Shown: positions 16,541 through 25,752 of the stretch, piece after piece | Layout: each line of letters opens with the position of its first letter | How positions within the stretch are numbered: position 1 is the stretch's first letter | Assembly (NCBI GenBank): GCA_964583795.1 | Contig: CAZOWX010000001.1 | Coordinates: forward strand, 58,277-122,276 | Reading direction: 5' to 3' | DNA length: 64,000 bases | Source of the DNA: JBDTME01 sp964583795 | GTDB taxonomy: Bacteria > Patescibacteriota > Microgenomatia > UBA1400 > PJMF01 | Position numbers and translations under genes: made by a program | The notes under the pieces: generated by a model | Seen by the model: the letters and a program-made list of their open reading frames with translations, nothing else | Told to the model about the DNA's origin: nothing | The model's database searches: none

Positions 16541-18538
16541 TTAGTACTCAGTTGGTTGTTCGTGTAGCAAACCAATCTCTTTAAGTTTGGCAACATACAT
16601 CAAAACTGTTTCGACGAATACACTGTGACTCCAAACCAACGGCGTTGCGGAAAGCGAAGCTCCAGTTAAAGGGTGAATTTGCTCAGCCAGCACACCGGAA
16701 GAGAACTGATATTTTTCTACCCAGTCAAATATGGATCGCACATACTCGATATCTCGGTCACTCAAAACAGGTCGGTGCAAAATACGCTGCGCTTCCCACA
16801 TAGTAATAATGAACCAAGAGTTTGAAAACTGGGTTGACTTGAAGTAGTTATCATGTTCATACCGAATATACCCTCCCAACTCACTTGGGTTCTTCAAACG
16901 TTTTTGCACTGCAGCCTCAGTCGATAAAAATAACGGATCATCGTGCTTCAACATCTCAAAGTACCACAGCCCAAACAGCGAGCTCGCATCCACTACCTCA
17001 AAACGATCAACTTGACCATCTTGAACATAGGCGTAACGAATAAACGAGTTCAGATCAGGACTATACAGATGTTCTATAGCAGCGCGCTTAATCTTTGCTG
17101 CAGCATCACGATACAACCTCAGATGATTACGCTTTCCCAACAACTGCGCAAAGTTCGCAGCTGCCATCAGGCCACCATATACGCATGCACAAGTATAAGT
17201 CGATACACCAATCTTTTCTTCCCACAAATCATATGAATGTAACGGAAGTCCCAATTTTTCATCACGAAAACTTACCAGGAAATTCGCAATTTTTTCAGTG
17301 AGTGGTTTAAACAACATCTCAATGAACTCGATATCCTTAGTCAGTTCATAGTGCTTCCACAACGCAAAGATAACCGCGGCACTTTCGTCTTCCTGAATGG
17401 GAAGCTGCAAGATTTTATTTTTTAACCAATCATTTTGAGCAATACTAGAGTGCCAAGTTGAACCCAAACTTTCATCCGGGCGAAATCGGTGATGTAAGTA
17501 GCCGTCTTCATGAAGCACATTTTTACAAAATAAGAAAAATGGCTTGGTAACCTCTGTGTACCCTGCTTTGTCCAGTGTCATCGTAATAAATGCCGCGTCA
17601 CGTGGCCAAACATACGAGTAATCATCTTTGCCATACTCAATCATGTTTGAATCTGCAGAAGCAATAATGCCTCCTCGATTATCCACATGTGAACGCAACA
17701 CAAATAAAGAAGTGTCAAACAAACGCTTCTTACTATCAGAAAGAATCCCTTTCGGCAGTGGTCGCTTATTTAACCAAGCGTTCCAGTACAACTGGGTTGA
17801 ATGCAACATACCATCCGGGGTCTTTTTCAAGACCAGTGAGTTTAGGGCATACGCATCATTTAAGCTCTTTCCTGCACAAATCCAGTAGTAAATTGTCGTT
17901 TTTTGATCATTTTCGCAACTGGTACAAAACCGAATGACGCTATCAACCGATCCATGTTCTACCGCATTTTTACTCAGCATTCCATCTTCCGCATCCCTGT
18001 ATGAACCTTCTTTCCCTTCAAACTGAAATGAACCAACTGTGTATTGATCAATGGCGTTTCCAGACTCAGTCACCCCGTTGATGATAAATACGCGACGCCC
18101 TTTGTAGTGAACGATGGCATTATGTGTCGGATCATAAAATCCAGTGTTACGTTTGTTTCCTTCATCGATAATAAACTCTTGGCCAAAAAATATTTTGATA
18201 TCCAGTTGTTTTTTTGTGTGATTGTAGATATCGACTCTGCGCAAAAAAATATTTGCTTCGTTATATACTAAGTCATCAGTAACAATACTCACTTGTAATT
18301 TCTCATTGCGAGCAATCATTTGGCTCACCATGGATTCTTTTTTATACCCTATCTTAATCTTCCAAGACGGATCATGAAGCCAAGAAAAAACACCATCGAC
18401 CATCACACCGATCCGATGTTTGTAGCCCGCTACATGATTCGCTAATCCCACATAGGGATAATAAAGATCGCGAACATATCCGGTTTCATCCAGACAAACC
18501 ATCATATTCCCGTTGGATAAAACTGTCGCTCTGGCCAT
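16541..18538 (-). CDS. Glycoside hydrolase family 15 glucoamylase-like protein
   Basis: A 665-residue protein without a signal peptide, so probably cytoplasmic. An N-terminal beta-sandwich domain (about 1-260) precedes the catalytic (alpha/alpha)6 barrel. Markers include DDYSYVWPRDAAFITMTLDKAG, YDLWEEKIG (the LWEE glutamate is the expected general acid), VVDASSLFGLWY, and GVLAEQIHPLTG, whose Glu fits the general base. GH15 enzymes release glucose from alpha-1,4 glucans; some members of this architecture are trehalases. AAAGGA lies about 10 nt before the ATG. It starts 6 nt after the GH57 gene and is coexpressed with it. Confidence 0.88.
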   Translation of the reverse strand: MARATVLSNGNMMVCLDETGYVRDLYYPYVGLANHVAGYKHRIGVMVDGVFSWLHDPSWKIKIGYKKESMVSQMIARNEKLQVSIVTDDLVYNEANIFLRRVDIYNHTKKQLDIKIFFGQEFIIDEGNKRNTGFYDPTHNAIVHYKGRRVFIINGVTESGNAIDQYTVGSFQFEGKEGSYRDAEDGMLSKNAVEHGSVDSVIRFCTSCENDQKTTIYYWICAGKSLNDAYALNSLVLKKTPDGMLHSTQLYWNAWLNKRPLPKGILSDSKKRLFDTSLFVLRSHVDNRGGIIASADSNMIEYGKDDYSYVWPRDAAFITMTLDKAGYTEVTKPFFLFCKNVLHEDGYLHHRFRPDESLGSTWHSSIAQNDWLKNKILQLPIQEDESAAVIFALWKHYELTKDIEFIEMLFKPLTEKIANFLVSFRDEKLGLPLHSYDLWEEKIGVSTYTCACVYGGLMAAANFAQLLGKRNHLRLYRDAAAKIKRAAIEHLYSPDLNSFIRYAYVQDGQVDRFEVVDASSLFGLWYFEMLKHDDPLFLSTEAAVQKRLKNPSELGGYIRYEHDNYFKSTQFSNSWFIITMWEAQRILHRPVLSDRDIEYVRSIFDWVEKYQFSSGVLAEQIHPLTGASLSATPLVWSHSVFVETVLMYVAKLKEIGLLHEQPTEY

Positions 18539-18544
18539 AGATCG

Positions 18545-19831
18545 TTATCCTTTCAGTGCAAAAGTTGTGTTTGCACTACTCATTGTAGCTGAAGAACGTG
18601 CAATTCGCCTATGCTGAAGTGTATTTTTTGTACCCTTCTGATGTTCAGTCAAGCGAGAGTGAATGTCTGCTAAAACGGTCGTATAGCGAACATACGCATC
18701 CATCGGATTTTGATAGGGACTAAAATAGGCATGAACATCTCCATCAGCTGACCATTTAATACACATATAATAAAAATGATCACTCGTTTGCAATTTTCTC
18801 CAATCCTCAATCAGCCGCACATCATTGGTTTCCTTGACTTGTTCTTCAAGTTCGTAAATTAAGCGCAGTGTGTCGTACTGCAAATCATTGTCTCTCCATG
18901 CGGACAGATCACGATCAATATCTGCCCAAGAAATGGGTTCTGGTACCTTGTAAAAGGGCAATTGTTGTACGTGCACAGAACGCATTGCTTGTGAGGGGGT
19001 CACAAAACGATTCCAAGAGTACTGCTGCAATTTTTCAACAACGTATTCAAAAAAAGAAAAAATACCGGTATCGCTCCATTGATGCTCGCCGAACGTTTCA
19101 AAATCCATAAACAGGTTGATAAACTCGTTTTCTTGGTACTGATTAAGCCAGTGAACATAGGTGTCAGCGTTCAGCGGGTAGCGTTCCCAATTACGATCTG
19201 AAAATCGAAAAGCAATATCATCTGATAATTGCGCATGCTTGAGCATCAGTGGAATTCTATGCTTGGTATAACTGGAAAATAATTGAGTTCTGGTCTGTCC
19301 ATCCAAATACCGATCCACTGCTTCGGTCAGCATTCCTTGAAATCCTAACTCTGCAACATAGGAACCAATTAAGTCAGAATAAATAAGCTCTGTATTGCGA
19401 AAGGTTGTGGGAACAATAGAGAATACCTCTCGCATCTTTTGAGTGTGTGTTGCAACTTGATCGAAAAATTCGTGTTTTGAGTATAAAGAAGAAAGTGAGT
19501 GGTAATAGGTTTCAGCAAGTACTTCTACTTGGCCAGTAGCCACAAGTTGTTGCAAAAGCGTAACTAACTTGGGAGCAAACTGTTCTGCTTGTTCCAAAAA
19601 GATTCCCGAACATGAAAGCGACCAAACAAACTGCGGAAATCGTTTGGTTAAGTGTTGCAATACTCTGAGCATTGGAAAATATGACTTTTCAGCAACTTTG
19701 AGAAAAACCTGGCGATTTTGGTCATCAGCATCTTTTCCGAAATACTCATGGTTTCGACCAATATCAAACACAGTGTACTCGTTAAGCCGAAATGGTTGAT
19801 GCAGTTCAAAATAAAAAGCGACTTTTGGCAT
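18545..19831 (-). CDS. Glycoside hydrolase family 57 alpha-amylase-like protein
   Basis: A 428-residue cytoplasmic protein. It has the GH57 conserved regions: HQP at 11-13, GQVEVLAETYYHS (about 100-112), RNTELIYSD with Glu148 as the expected nucleophile, and MDFETFGEH with Asp243 as the expected acid/base. GH57 covers alpha-amylases, 4-alpha-glucanotransferases and branching enzymes; the short length and lack of extra domains point to an alpha-amylase-type member. With the GH15 gene 6 nt downstream and a glycogen-synthase-like gene upstream, it likely acts on an intracellular alpha-glucan. Confidence 0.9.
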   Translation of the reverse strand: MPKVAFYFELHQPFRLNEYTVFDIGRNHEYFGKDADDQNRQVFLKVAEKSYFPMLRVLQHLTKRFPQFVWSLSCSGIFLEQAEQFAPKLVTLLQQLVATGQVEVLAETYYHSLSSLYSKHEFFDQVATHTQKMREVFSIVPTTFRNTELIYSDLIGSYVAELGFQGMLTEAVDRYLDGQTRTQLFSSYTKHRIPLMLKHAQLSDDIAFRFSDRNWERYPLNADTYVHWLNQYQENEFINLFMDFETFGEHQWSDTGIFSFFEYVVEKLQQYSWNRFVTPSQAMRSVHVQQLPFYKVPEPISWADIDRDLSAWRDNDLQYDTLRLIYELEEQVKETNDVRLIEDWRKLQTSDHFYYMCIKWSADGDVHAYFSPYQNPMDAYVRYTTVLADIHSRLTEHQKGTKNTLQHRRIARSSATMSSANTTFALKG

Positions 19832-19938
19832 ACTCGACTTTCAGTTCGCAAGTACAACTTGCGCTCTCGATTTGAATGTCTCTACTTACTCACAGTGAAA
19901 ATTTCAATACTCGCGTACGCAACTGTTCAAAAAAGGCT

Positions 19939-21195
19939 TTAAAAATTTCGATGGCTCTGCAATATTCGTTGGTACACCTGTTTCACTTTTTCTGCGGACT
20001 GTTTCCAGGTAATTTGACCCAAGCTTTGTAACTGTTGATCCACAATGCGTTCATAGTAGTTCGGGTCTTGAAGCAGTTTTTCAATATATTGTGTCATCAA
20101 ATCAGTATCCCAAAAATCAGCAACAATTGCACCAGGGAGGACTTCCCGTACACCAGAGCTTTTCGAGATGATCACAGGAGTTTCGCGTTGCACTGCCTCG
20201 AGAGCGACTAGACCAAATGGTTCTGACACTGATGGCATCACAAAAATATCAGCACGATCAAGCAAAAAATCTTTTTGTTGGTCACGCAAAAAGCCGGCAA
20301 AGATAACTGACGAGGATAAATGTTGTTTGGCATTTTCCAGCAAAAGCATGCTGTACTGATCACCATGCCCAGCAACGACAAAGAGAGCATTGGGTATTCT
20401 AGCGAGCACTTTTTTTGCTAGTTCGAGAAAATACTGCGCTCCCTTTTGCATTGTCAGGCGCCCCATAAACACGATGATCGGTCTACCTTGAGCAAACTGT
20501 ACGGTTTGAATCTTAGGGGCTGCATCGATTCCATTGTGAACCACGTCAATTTTATCGGGATCAACGTCGTAGCGATCAACCAAGACTTGTTTAGTAAACT
20601 CACTTACCGCTATTACTCGATCAGCGTCTTGTAATCCTTCGTACTCAACATGTGCGATAAATGGATTTCCATTACCAGACGGCACACGATCAAACTCTGT
20701 CGAATGCACATGAGCGACAAAAGGTAGATTTAATTGCTTTTTTAGATGCTTGGCGGCTGGATACGTCATCCAGTCGTGAGCATGAATAATGTCGGTCTGA
20801 ACGTGATTTGATTGTACGGCACTTAAAATTGCATGAGCATACTCATTGACTCGATACTCAAGTTCTGAAAAACTGAGCATCTTCACATTTTTGGGATCAA
20901 AATCAATGTCACTTGCTCGACTCTCATTTCTTGTCTGGTAGGCAGAAAATGGTGGTTTTGAATGGTCAATTGCGTATGTCTGAATTTTACTAACACAAGA
21001 AATCACATGCATGTGATTAATGTCAGAGGGAAATCGATAGGGTAGTGTAAAGTAAATCTCGGTACCGTCTTTTGAAAGAGCTTGTGTCAAGCCTTCACAC
21101 GCCACACCCAACCCACCACTATTGTGCGGTGGATATTCCCATCCAAGCATAAGCACCTGATCATTCACCATATCAATACCAATAGATACATTCAC
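19939..21195 (-). CDS. Glycogen/starch synthase-like GT4/5 glycosyltransferase
   Basis: A 418-residue GT-B enzyme. The N-terminal motif MLGWEYPPHNSGGLGVACEGL contains the GGLG loop typical of glycogen synthases and their GT4 relatives. The C-terminal half has VVHNGID, VFMGRLTMQKGAQYFL and the EX7E motif in SEPFGLVALEAVQRE. It probably extends an alpha-glucan from ADP- or UDP-glucose and heads the storage-glucan module. The start is GTG 21195; ATG 21171 (MVNDQVLML) is an alternative that begins closer to the conserved strand. The 145-nt gap upstream holds the divergent promoters. Confidence 0.83.
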   Translation of the reverse strand: MNVSIGIDMVNDQVLMLGWEYPPHNSGGLGVACEGLTQALSKDGTEIYFTLPYRFPSDINHMHVISCVSKIQTYAIDHSKPPFSAYQTRNESRASDIDFDPKNVKMLSFSELEYRVNEYAHAILSAVQSNHVQTDIIHAHDWMTYPAAKHLKKQLNLPFVAHVHSTEFDRVPSGNGNPFIAHVEYEGLQDADRVIAVSEFTKQVLVDRYDVDPDKIDVVHNGIDAAPKIQTVQFAQGRPIIVFMGRLTMQKGAQYFLELAKKVLARIPNALFVVAGHGDQYSMLLLENAKQHLSSSVIFAGFLRDQQKDFLLDRADIFVMPSVSEPFGLVALEAVQRETPVIISKSSGVREVLPGAIVADFWDTDLMTQYIEKLLQDPNYYERIVDQQLQSLGQITWKQSAEKVKQVYQRILQSHRNF

Positions 21196-21339
21196 AGCGA
21201 CAAAACTATCTGCCGTTATTTAGTATAAACTCGATTTTCAATCTACTACAATAGGAAGAACCGGATTTGTCTTTGATGAAATGAGTTTTCTACAATAGAA
21301 TGAAGGTATTATTTTTATCACAGCTTTCTTGACAGAGGT

Positions 21340-21762
21340 ATGAAAAAATTTTTTAGAAAAATTTCCACCCATACTTCATTACTTGTCGGAGGCCCATATT
21401 CGTTTAGTTTAGCAGTACTCATTATTGTTGTCTGGTGGTTCACTGGACCCGTCTTTGATTTTTCAGATACTTGGCAACTAATGATTAATACTGGCACTAC
21501 AATTGTCACCTTTCTGATGGTGTTTTTAATCCAAAATACACAAAATCGCGATACCAAAGCCATTCAAATTAAGCTCGATGAGTTACTCAGAGCAGTAAAA
21601 GGAGCCAGAAACACATTGGTCGATATTGAAGATGTCGATGACGCTCAACTTGATGAATTGCAGATGGAATTTAAAGCTCTGAGAGAACATTATGAGCTGC
21701 GTTTGAAAAAAATAGAAGAGATGAGACTGGCTCAAAATTTGAAGAAGCATAATATTGGGTAA
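21340..21762 (+). CDS. Low-affinity iron permease family small membrane protein
   Basis: A 140-residue protein with two hydrophobic segments (about 22-37 and 46-64) and a long charged helix (about 75-135). The segment VFLIQNTQNRDTKAIQIKLDEL is the hallmark of the low-affinity iron permease family (Pfam PF04120), whose bacterial members are small and not proven iron transporters. A TACAAT box lies about 45 nt upstream. It is followed by the glycosyltransferase at 21842. Confidence 0.85.
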   Translation: MKKFFRKISTHTSLLVGGPYSFSLAVLIIVVWWFTGPVFDFSDTWQLMINTGTTIVTFLMVFLIQNTQNRDTKAIQIKLDELLRAVKGARNTLVDIEDVDDAQLDELQMEFKALREHYELRLKKIEEMRLAQNLKKHNIG

Positions 21763-21841
21763 TTTTTGTGTTCATTTATTTTTCGAAGAACTTGATACAA
21801 TAGAGCCTTTAAATCAAGTTAACTTGATCAGAGCCACAACT

Positions 21842-23059
21842 ATGAAAATTTTAATGCTTACTCCGTATCTGCCATATCCTTTGCTTTCTGGAGGACAAAT
21901 CAGAACATACAACTTGCTCAAAAAGCTTGCTCTTCAGCATCAAGTAACGCTGTTCGCACTGATTAAGGAAGAAAGTGAACGGCAATTTATACCTGAACTG
22001 GAAAAGTACTGCCAAAAAGTACGTGTATTCAAGCGTTCCAACAAACCATTTACTCTTCGAAACATCTTCAAAACCGGCTTTTCTCCCTACCCATTTTTAG
22101 TTATTCGAAACTTAACTGATGAAACCAAGCAAGCGGTAGTACAAGAGCTAAAAGAAGAAACGTATGACCTCATTCATGCTGAAACGTTTTACATGATGCC
22201 CAATATCCCACGTACTCAGATTCCGATTTTATTAGTCGAACAGACAATCGAGTATCTTGGATACGAAAGCTTTGCCGGCACAACGCGATTTTTCTTTCTT
22301 CGACCACTCTTAAAAATTGACATTGCTAAAATCAGGCGATGGGAAGAGCACTATTGGCATAGCTGTACCAAGTTAATAACGATGAGTGATGAAGACCGGG
22401 AGTTTATTAATCAAACTTTACATGATCCAAACAAGATTGAAGTCGTTTCAAATGGAGTTGATACTCAGTGGTTTGCTCAAAAGAAAAAAAAGTTGCCGAA
22501 AGATCCAACAATTTTATCTGTAGGCACCTTTAACTGGCTACCCAATGTCGAAGCAGTCAAGTTTTTAGTCAATAATATTTGGCCAATCGTCAAAACCGCT
22601 TTACCTTCAGCGAAGTTATGGATCGTAGGCAACGCACCAACACGAGAAGTGTTCGCCTTTCAACAAAAAGATTCTTCCATTACAGTCACCGGAGGCATTC
22701 CTGATATCCGCGACGCGTTTTCAGGTGCGCATGTTTTACTTGCACCGGTGTTTAGCGGAAAGGGGACACGGTACAAAATTCTTGAGGCAATGGCTTCGCG
22801 CACACCGATCGTGGCAACACCAACGGCAGTTGAAGGACTCAGAGTAGAAAACGGAAAACACGTCTTAGTTGGTAAAAATGCAAAGGAGCTGGCAAGCTTA
22901 ACATTGCGATTACTCAGTGACGAGAAGCTCCAACAAACGTTGGCTTCAAATGGGAAACAGTTTGTCGACCAAAATTTTGATTGGCTACAAATTTCCCAAA
23001 AGCTCGATAAAATTTACCGGGCATTAGGAAAAGAGGTCCATGAGAAAACGACACGTTGA
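21842..23059 (+). CDS. GT4-family glycosyltransferase
   Basis: A 405-residue GT-B protein beginning MKILMLTPYLPYPLLSGGQIRTYNLL, the usual N-terminal nucleotide-fold strand plus glycine loop. The C-terminal half has SVGTFNWLPNVEAVKFL, VVSNGVD and KGTRYKILEAMASRTPIVATPTAVEG, the donor site. ATG 21842 is preferred to an upstream in-frame TTG because the first 29 residues of the longer version lack any family feature. It overlaps the next GT2 gene by 20 nt, so the two are coupled. Confidence 0.86.
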   Translation: MKILMLTPYLPYPLLSGGQIRTYNLLKKLALQHQVTLFALIKEESERQFIPELEKYCQKVRVFKRSNKPFTLRNIFKTGFSPYPFLVIRNLTDETKQAVVQELKEETYDLIHAETFYMMPNIPRTQIPILLVEQTIEYLGYESFAGTTRFFFLRPLLKIDIAKIRRWEEHYWHSCTKLITMSDEDREFINQTLHDPNKIEVVSNGVDTQWFAQKKKKLPKDPTILSVGTFNWLPNVEAVKFLVNNIWPIVKTALPSAKLWIVGNAPTREVFAFQQKDSSITVTGGIPDIRDAFSGAHVLLAPVFSGKGTRYKILEAMASRTPIVATPTAVEGLRVENGKHVLVGKNAKELASLTLRLLSDEKLQQTLASNGKQFVDQNFDWLQISQKLDKIYRALGKEVHEKTTR

Positions 23060-23972
23060 TCTATCAATCATTATTCTCAACTACAACACAGCCAGCTGGC
23101 TCGAGAATGCACTACGTTCTATAAAACGCTATCCACTTACTCGTCACTCTTTTGAGGTAATCGTGGTTGACAATCATAGCTCAGACCACTCTGTAGCCAT
23201 GGTTCAGGCAACATTCCCTTCAGTAACACTGATTGAAGCACCAGAAAATGGTGGCTTTGCCAGGGGTAATAACATTGGAATAAAGGTAGCCAATGGGAAG
23301 TACATCATGTTGCTTAACTCCGATGCTGAGTTTAACTCAGACACAAATCTCGATGCGTGTCTTGAGTATTTTGAACAACATGAACAGGTCGGGGTCATGA
23401 CTCCACAAATAGTTTTGGCTGATGGAGGAGTTGACCTTGCTTGCCATCGTGGGGAACCAACTCCTTGGGCGGCAATTACATACTTTTTGGGCTTTGAGAA
23501 AAGGTTCCCTGAATCTCGATTGTTTGGGCAATATCATCAGACATGGAAAGATTTCAAGGTGTTACATACGATTGATGCTTGCAGTGGAGCAGCAATGCTT
23601 GTTCGAGCTCAAGCATTACAAAAAGTAGGGGACTTAGATGAACAATTTTTTATGTATGCGGAAGACCTGGATTGGTGTCGACGTTTTCGAGAACACAAGT
23701 ACCAAATTATTTATTTTCCACAATCTCGAGTTGTTCACCATAAATATAAATCCGGTTTAGCAAAACGAAAAGACATACTTGAACCTAACAATTTTTTACA
23801 GATACCTGGTTTTTCTCACAAAAAAGATCTCGCTTCAAGTACTCGCCATCATTTTTTTCAGACAATGAAACAGTACTATAGTAAGCATTACCAAAAAAGT
23901 TCACCAATTCAAACACTCATTATTCATCGAATTATTGACCTGCTACACTGGTGGAAACAAACGAGAAGTTAA
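23040..23972 (+). CDS. GT2-family glycosyltransferase (rhamnosyltransferase-like)
   Basis: A 310-residue GT-A enzyme: LSIIILNYNTASWLENAL, VVDNHSSDHSV, GGFARGNNIGIK, the metal-binding LNSDAEF, then DACSGAAMLVRAQALQKVG and YAEDLDWCRR. The order matches the other GT2 at 9543. The C-terminal tail is basic. It overlaps the end of the preceding GT4 gene and probably works on the same glycan. Confidence 0.88.
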   Translation: MRKRHVDLSIIILNYNTASWLENALRSIKRYPLTRHSFEVIVVDNHSSDHSVAMVQATFPSVTLIEAPENGGFARGNNIGIKVANGKYIMLLNSDAEFNSDTNLDACLEYFEQHEQVGVMTPQIVLADGGVDLACHRGEPTPWAAITYFLGFEKRFPESRLFGQYHQTWKDFKVLHTIDACSGAAMLVRAQALQKVGDLDEQFFMYAEDLDWCRRFREHKYQIIYFPQSRVVHHKYKSGLAKRKDILEPNNFLQIPGFSHKKDLASSTRHHFFQTMKQYYSKHYQKSSPIQTLIIHRIIDLLHWWKQTRS

Positions 23973-24093
23973 ATTAGTATATTCCTCACTTTCAGCTGCT
24001 ATTTGCGTTTCTCCATAAGTTCGGCTAAGATACCCACAGTATTTATTTGACTTGTCGTGCAAAAGACATCGTACAAAAAAATGAAAGGCAGCT

Positions 24094-24540
24094 ATGGCAC
24101 ATGTTCATTATTTAAAGTTCAAGATTAATCAACTCTTGCAAGAAAAAATGATTCTCATCTTGGAAACTATTGCAATTTTCATTCTCGCTTTATTTGTGTC
24201 GATCTTTTTACCACAACTTTTATTCCAATTTCTTTACTCAAAACAACAACTCACTGCTGAGCCAGCTTTGCTTCAGTATATTCCTGTCATTAGTTTTTCA
24301 GTAGCAATTCTTTACTTCCTTTATGCAACAATTAGTGTTGTCCTGAAGAAATTAAAAGTCGTTCAACTACAAAAAGAACTCACAATGCTTATTTCTGACG
24401 GGGCTGTGGACTGCATGTGCGAACACAATGATGAAGATTTAGACTCAAATGATGAAATAGTCAAACCAGTTATGAGTAAGAGTAGTACTGCTTCAAAGAA
24501 AAAGGCGGTTGTTAAAAAGAAAACTGGTAAGAAAGCATAA
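24094..24540 (+). CDS. Hypothetical two-helix membrane protein with lysine-rich tail
   Basis: A 148-residue protein I do not recognise. It has two strong hydrophobic segments (about 19-43 and 61-84), an acidic patch (HNDEDLDSNDE, about 110-121) and a C-terminal tail rich in Lys/Ser/Ala (SKKKAVVKKKTGKKA), which looks like histone-H1-type nucleic-acid-binding tails. AAAGG sits 7 nt before the ATG, and TTGACT/TACAAA sequences upstream could form a promoter with a long spacer. A strong terminator ends the unit, so it is probably monocistronic. It may connect the membrane to DNA, RNA or an anionic polymer; this is only inference. Confidence 0.7.
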   Translation: MAHVHYLKFKINQLLQEKMILILETIAIFILALFVSIFLPQLLFQFLYSKQQLTAEPALLQYIPVISFSVAILYFLYATISVVLKKLKVVQLQKELTMLISDGAVDCMCEHNDEDLDSNDEIVKPVMSKSSTASKKKAVVKKKTGKKA

Positions 24541-24561
24541 AAATTGTCTCAATGTCATTTC

Positions 24562-24589
24562 AACGCCCCGCTAAGCCGGGGCGTTTTTT
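24562..24589 (+). terminator. Intrinsic terminator after the lysine-tail membrane protein gene
   Basis: A 9-bp GC-rich stem (24562-24570 with 24577-24585), loop CTAAGC, and a T-run through 24589. The next promoter begins within a few bases of it. Confidence 0.92.
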
Positions 24590-24597
24590 GTTATACT
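24589..24597 (+). promoter_or_regulatory. Extended -10 promoter, leaderless spacing
   Basis: TGT followed by TATACT (24592-24597), then six bases and the ATG at 24604. It sits directly after the preceding terminator and fixes the start of the next gene at 24604. Confidence 0.65.
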
Positions 24598-24603
24598 ACT
24601 TTC

Positions 24604-25752
24604 ATGAACTCTTTACTTCTCCCTACCATTGGCATTGATTGTCGGCTACTAGGCCCTACCCACGCAGGAATCGGTCGATACATCGAAAATTTACTACTTC
24701 AAATTCCAAGTCTCCCAACTCACCACAACTTTCGCTGGACATTTATTTTTCATGATCAGTCGCAGTATGACGCTTTTCTTGGCATCACTGATCAATCAGC
24801 ATTTTTTGCATCATCTCGGATACTGTTCGCCCCGGTTCGCCACTACACACTCAATGAACAGATTACAATGTTGTCTCTACTCAAAAAAGAAAAACTTGAT
24901 CTACTGCATGTCCCTCATTTTAATGTGCCGATTTTGTATCAAGGCAAGTTAGTCGTCACCATCCATGATTTACTTTGGCATGAATACCGAGGCACCCGTG
25001 TTACGACGCTCCCTGCATGGAAATACTGGATTAAGCACCTTCTCTACAAAGCAACAGTTGCGCAAGCAGTCTCTAAAGCATCTTCGATACTCGTACCAGC
25101 GTGTACAACAAAAGAAACGATATGTCGCTACTTTCCGAAACAAAAAAATAAAATTGTTGTCACCAAGGAAGGTATTTCAGCACTTTTCCTTCAACCATCT
25201 TTCCAGACAGCACACCGAAAAAAAAGGCTGGTCTATGTCGGTTCACTGTATCCACACAAAAATCTAAAAGTAATACTGCAAGCCTTAACATCGCTTCCTG
25301 AGTTTTCTTTAGTCATTGTGGGTGCCCGAAATGTTTTTCAGGAACGTTTGAAAAAGCAAGTCACAAAACTTGGGATAGAGCAACAAGTCCAGTTTCATGG
25401 GTATCTCTCTGACCTCGATTTGGTCAAGCTTTTTTCTGAAAGTTTTGCTTTGGTTCAGCCTTCACTCTTTGAGGGGTTTGGTCTCACAGGTGTTGAAGCC
25501 ATGGCTTCTGGACTGCCAGTGATTGCATCTGATATTCCCATCTTTAAGGAAATTTATGGGAATCGTGCAACCTTCTTTGACCCCCATTCATTCTCGACGT
25601 TTGTGAAAGCCGTACGGCATGTACAATCAAACCCTTTCACTCGTGAACAACTGATGAGTATTGCTCAAACGGTCAAAGCGGAATTTTCTTGGCACCAGAT
25701 GGCACAAAAGACCATTGAAACCTACCAACTTGCATTATCAAACACCCAATGA
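24604..25752 (+). CDS. GT4-family glycosyltransferase
   Basis: A 382-residue GT-B enzyme starting MNSLLLPTIGIDCRLLG with the glycine-rich GIGRYIENLL loop; then VTIHDLLWHEY, LVYVGSLYPHKNLKVIL and the EX7E donor motif in SLFEGFGLTGVEAMASG. The frame is open further upstream from TTG 24544, but that stretch covers a terminator and the promoter, so ATG 24604 is right. It overlaps the next gene by 4 nt (ATGA). It resembles mannosyl- or glucosyltransferases of O-antigen-type pathways; the exact sugar is unknown. Confidence 0.9.
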   Translation: MNSLLLPTIGIDCRLLGPTHAGIGRYIENLLLQIPSLPTHHNFRWTFIFHDQSQYDAFLGITDQSAFFASSRILFAPVRHYTLNEQITMLSLLKKEKLDLLHVPHFNVPILYQGKLVVTIHDLLWHEYRGTRVTTLPAWKYWIKHLLYKATVAQAVSKASSILVPACTTKETICRYFPKQKNKIVVTKEGISALFLQPSFQTAHRKKRLVYVGSLYPHKNLKVILQALTSLPEFSLVIVGARNVFQERLKKQVTKLGIEQQVQFHGYLSDLDLVKLFSESFALVQPSLFEGFGLTGVEAMASGLPVIASDIPIFKEIYGNRATFFDPHSFSTFVKAVRHVQSNPFTREQLMSIAQTVKAEFSWHQMAQKTIETYQLALSNTQ

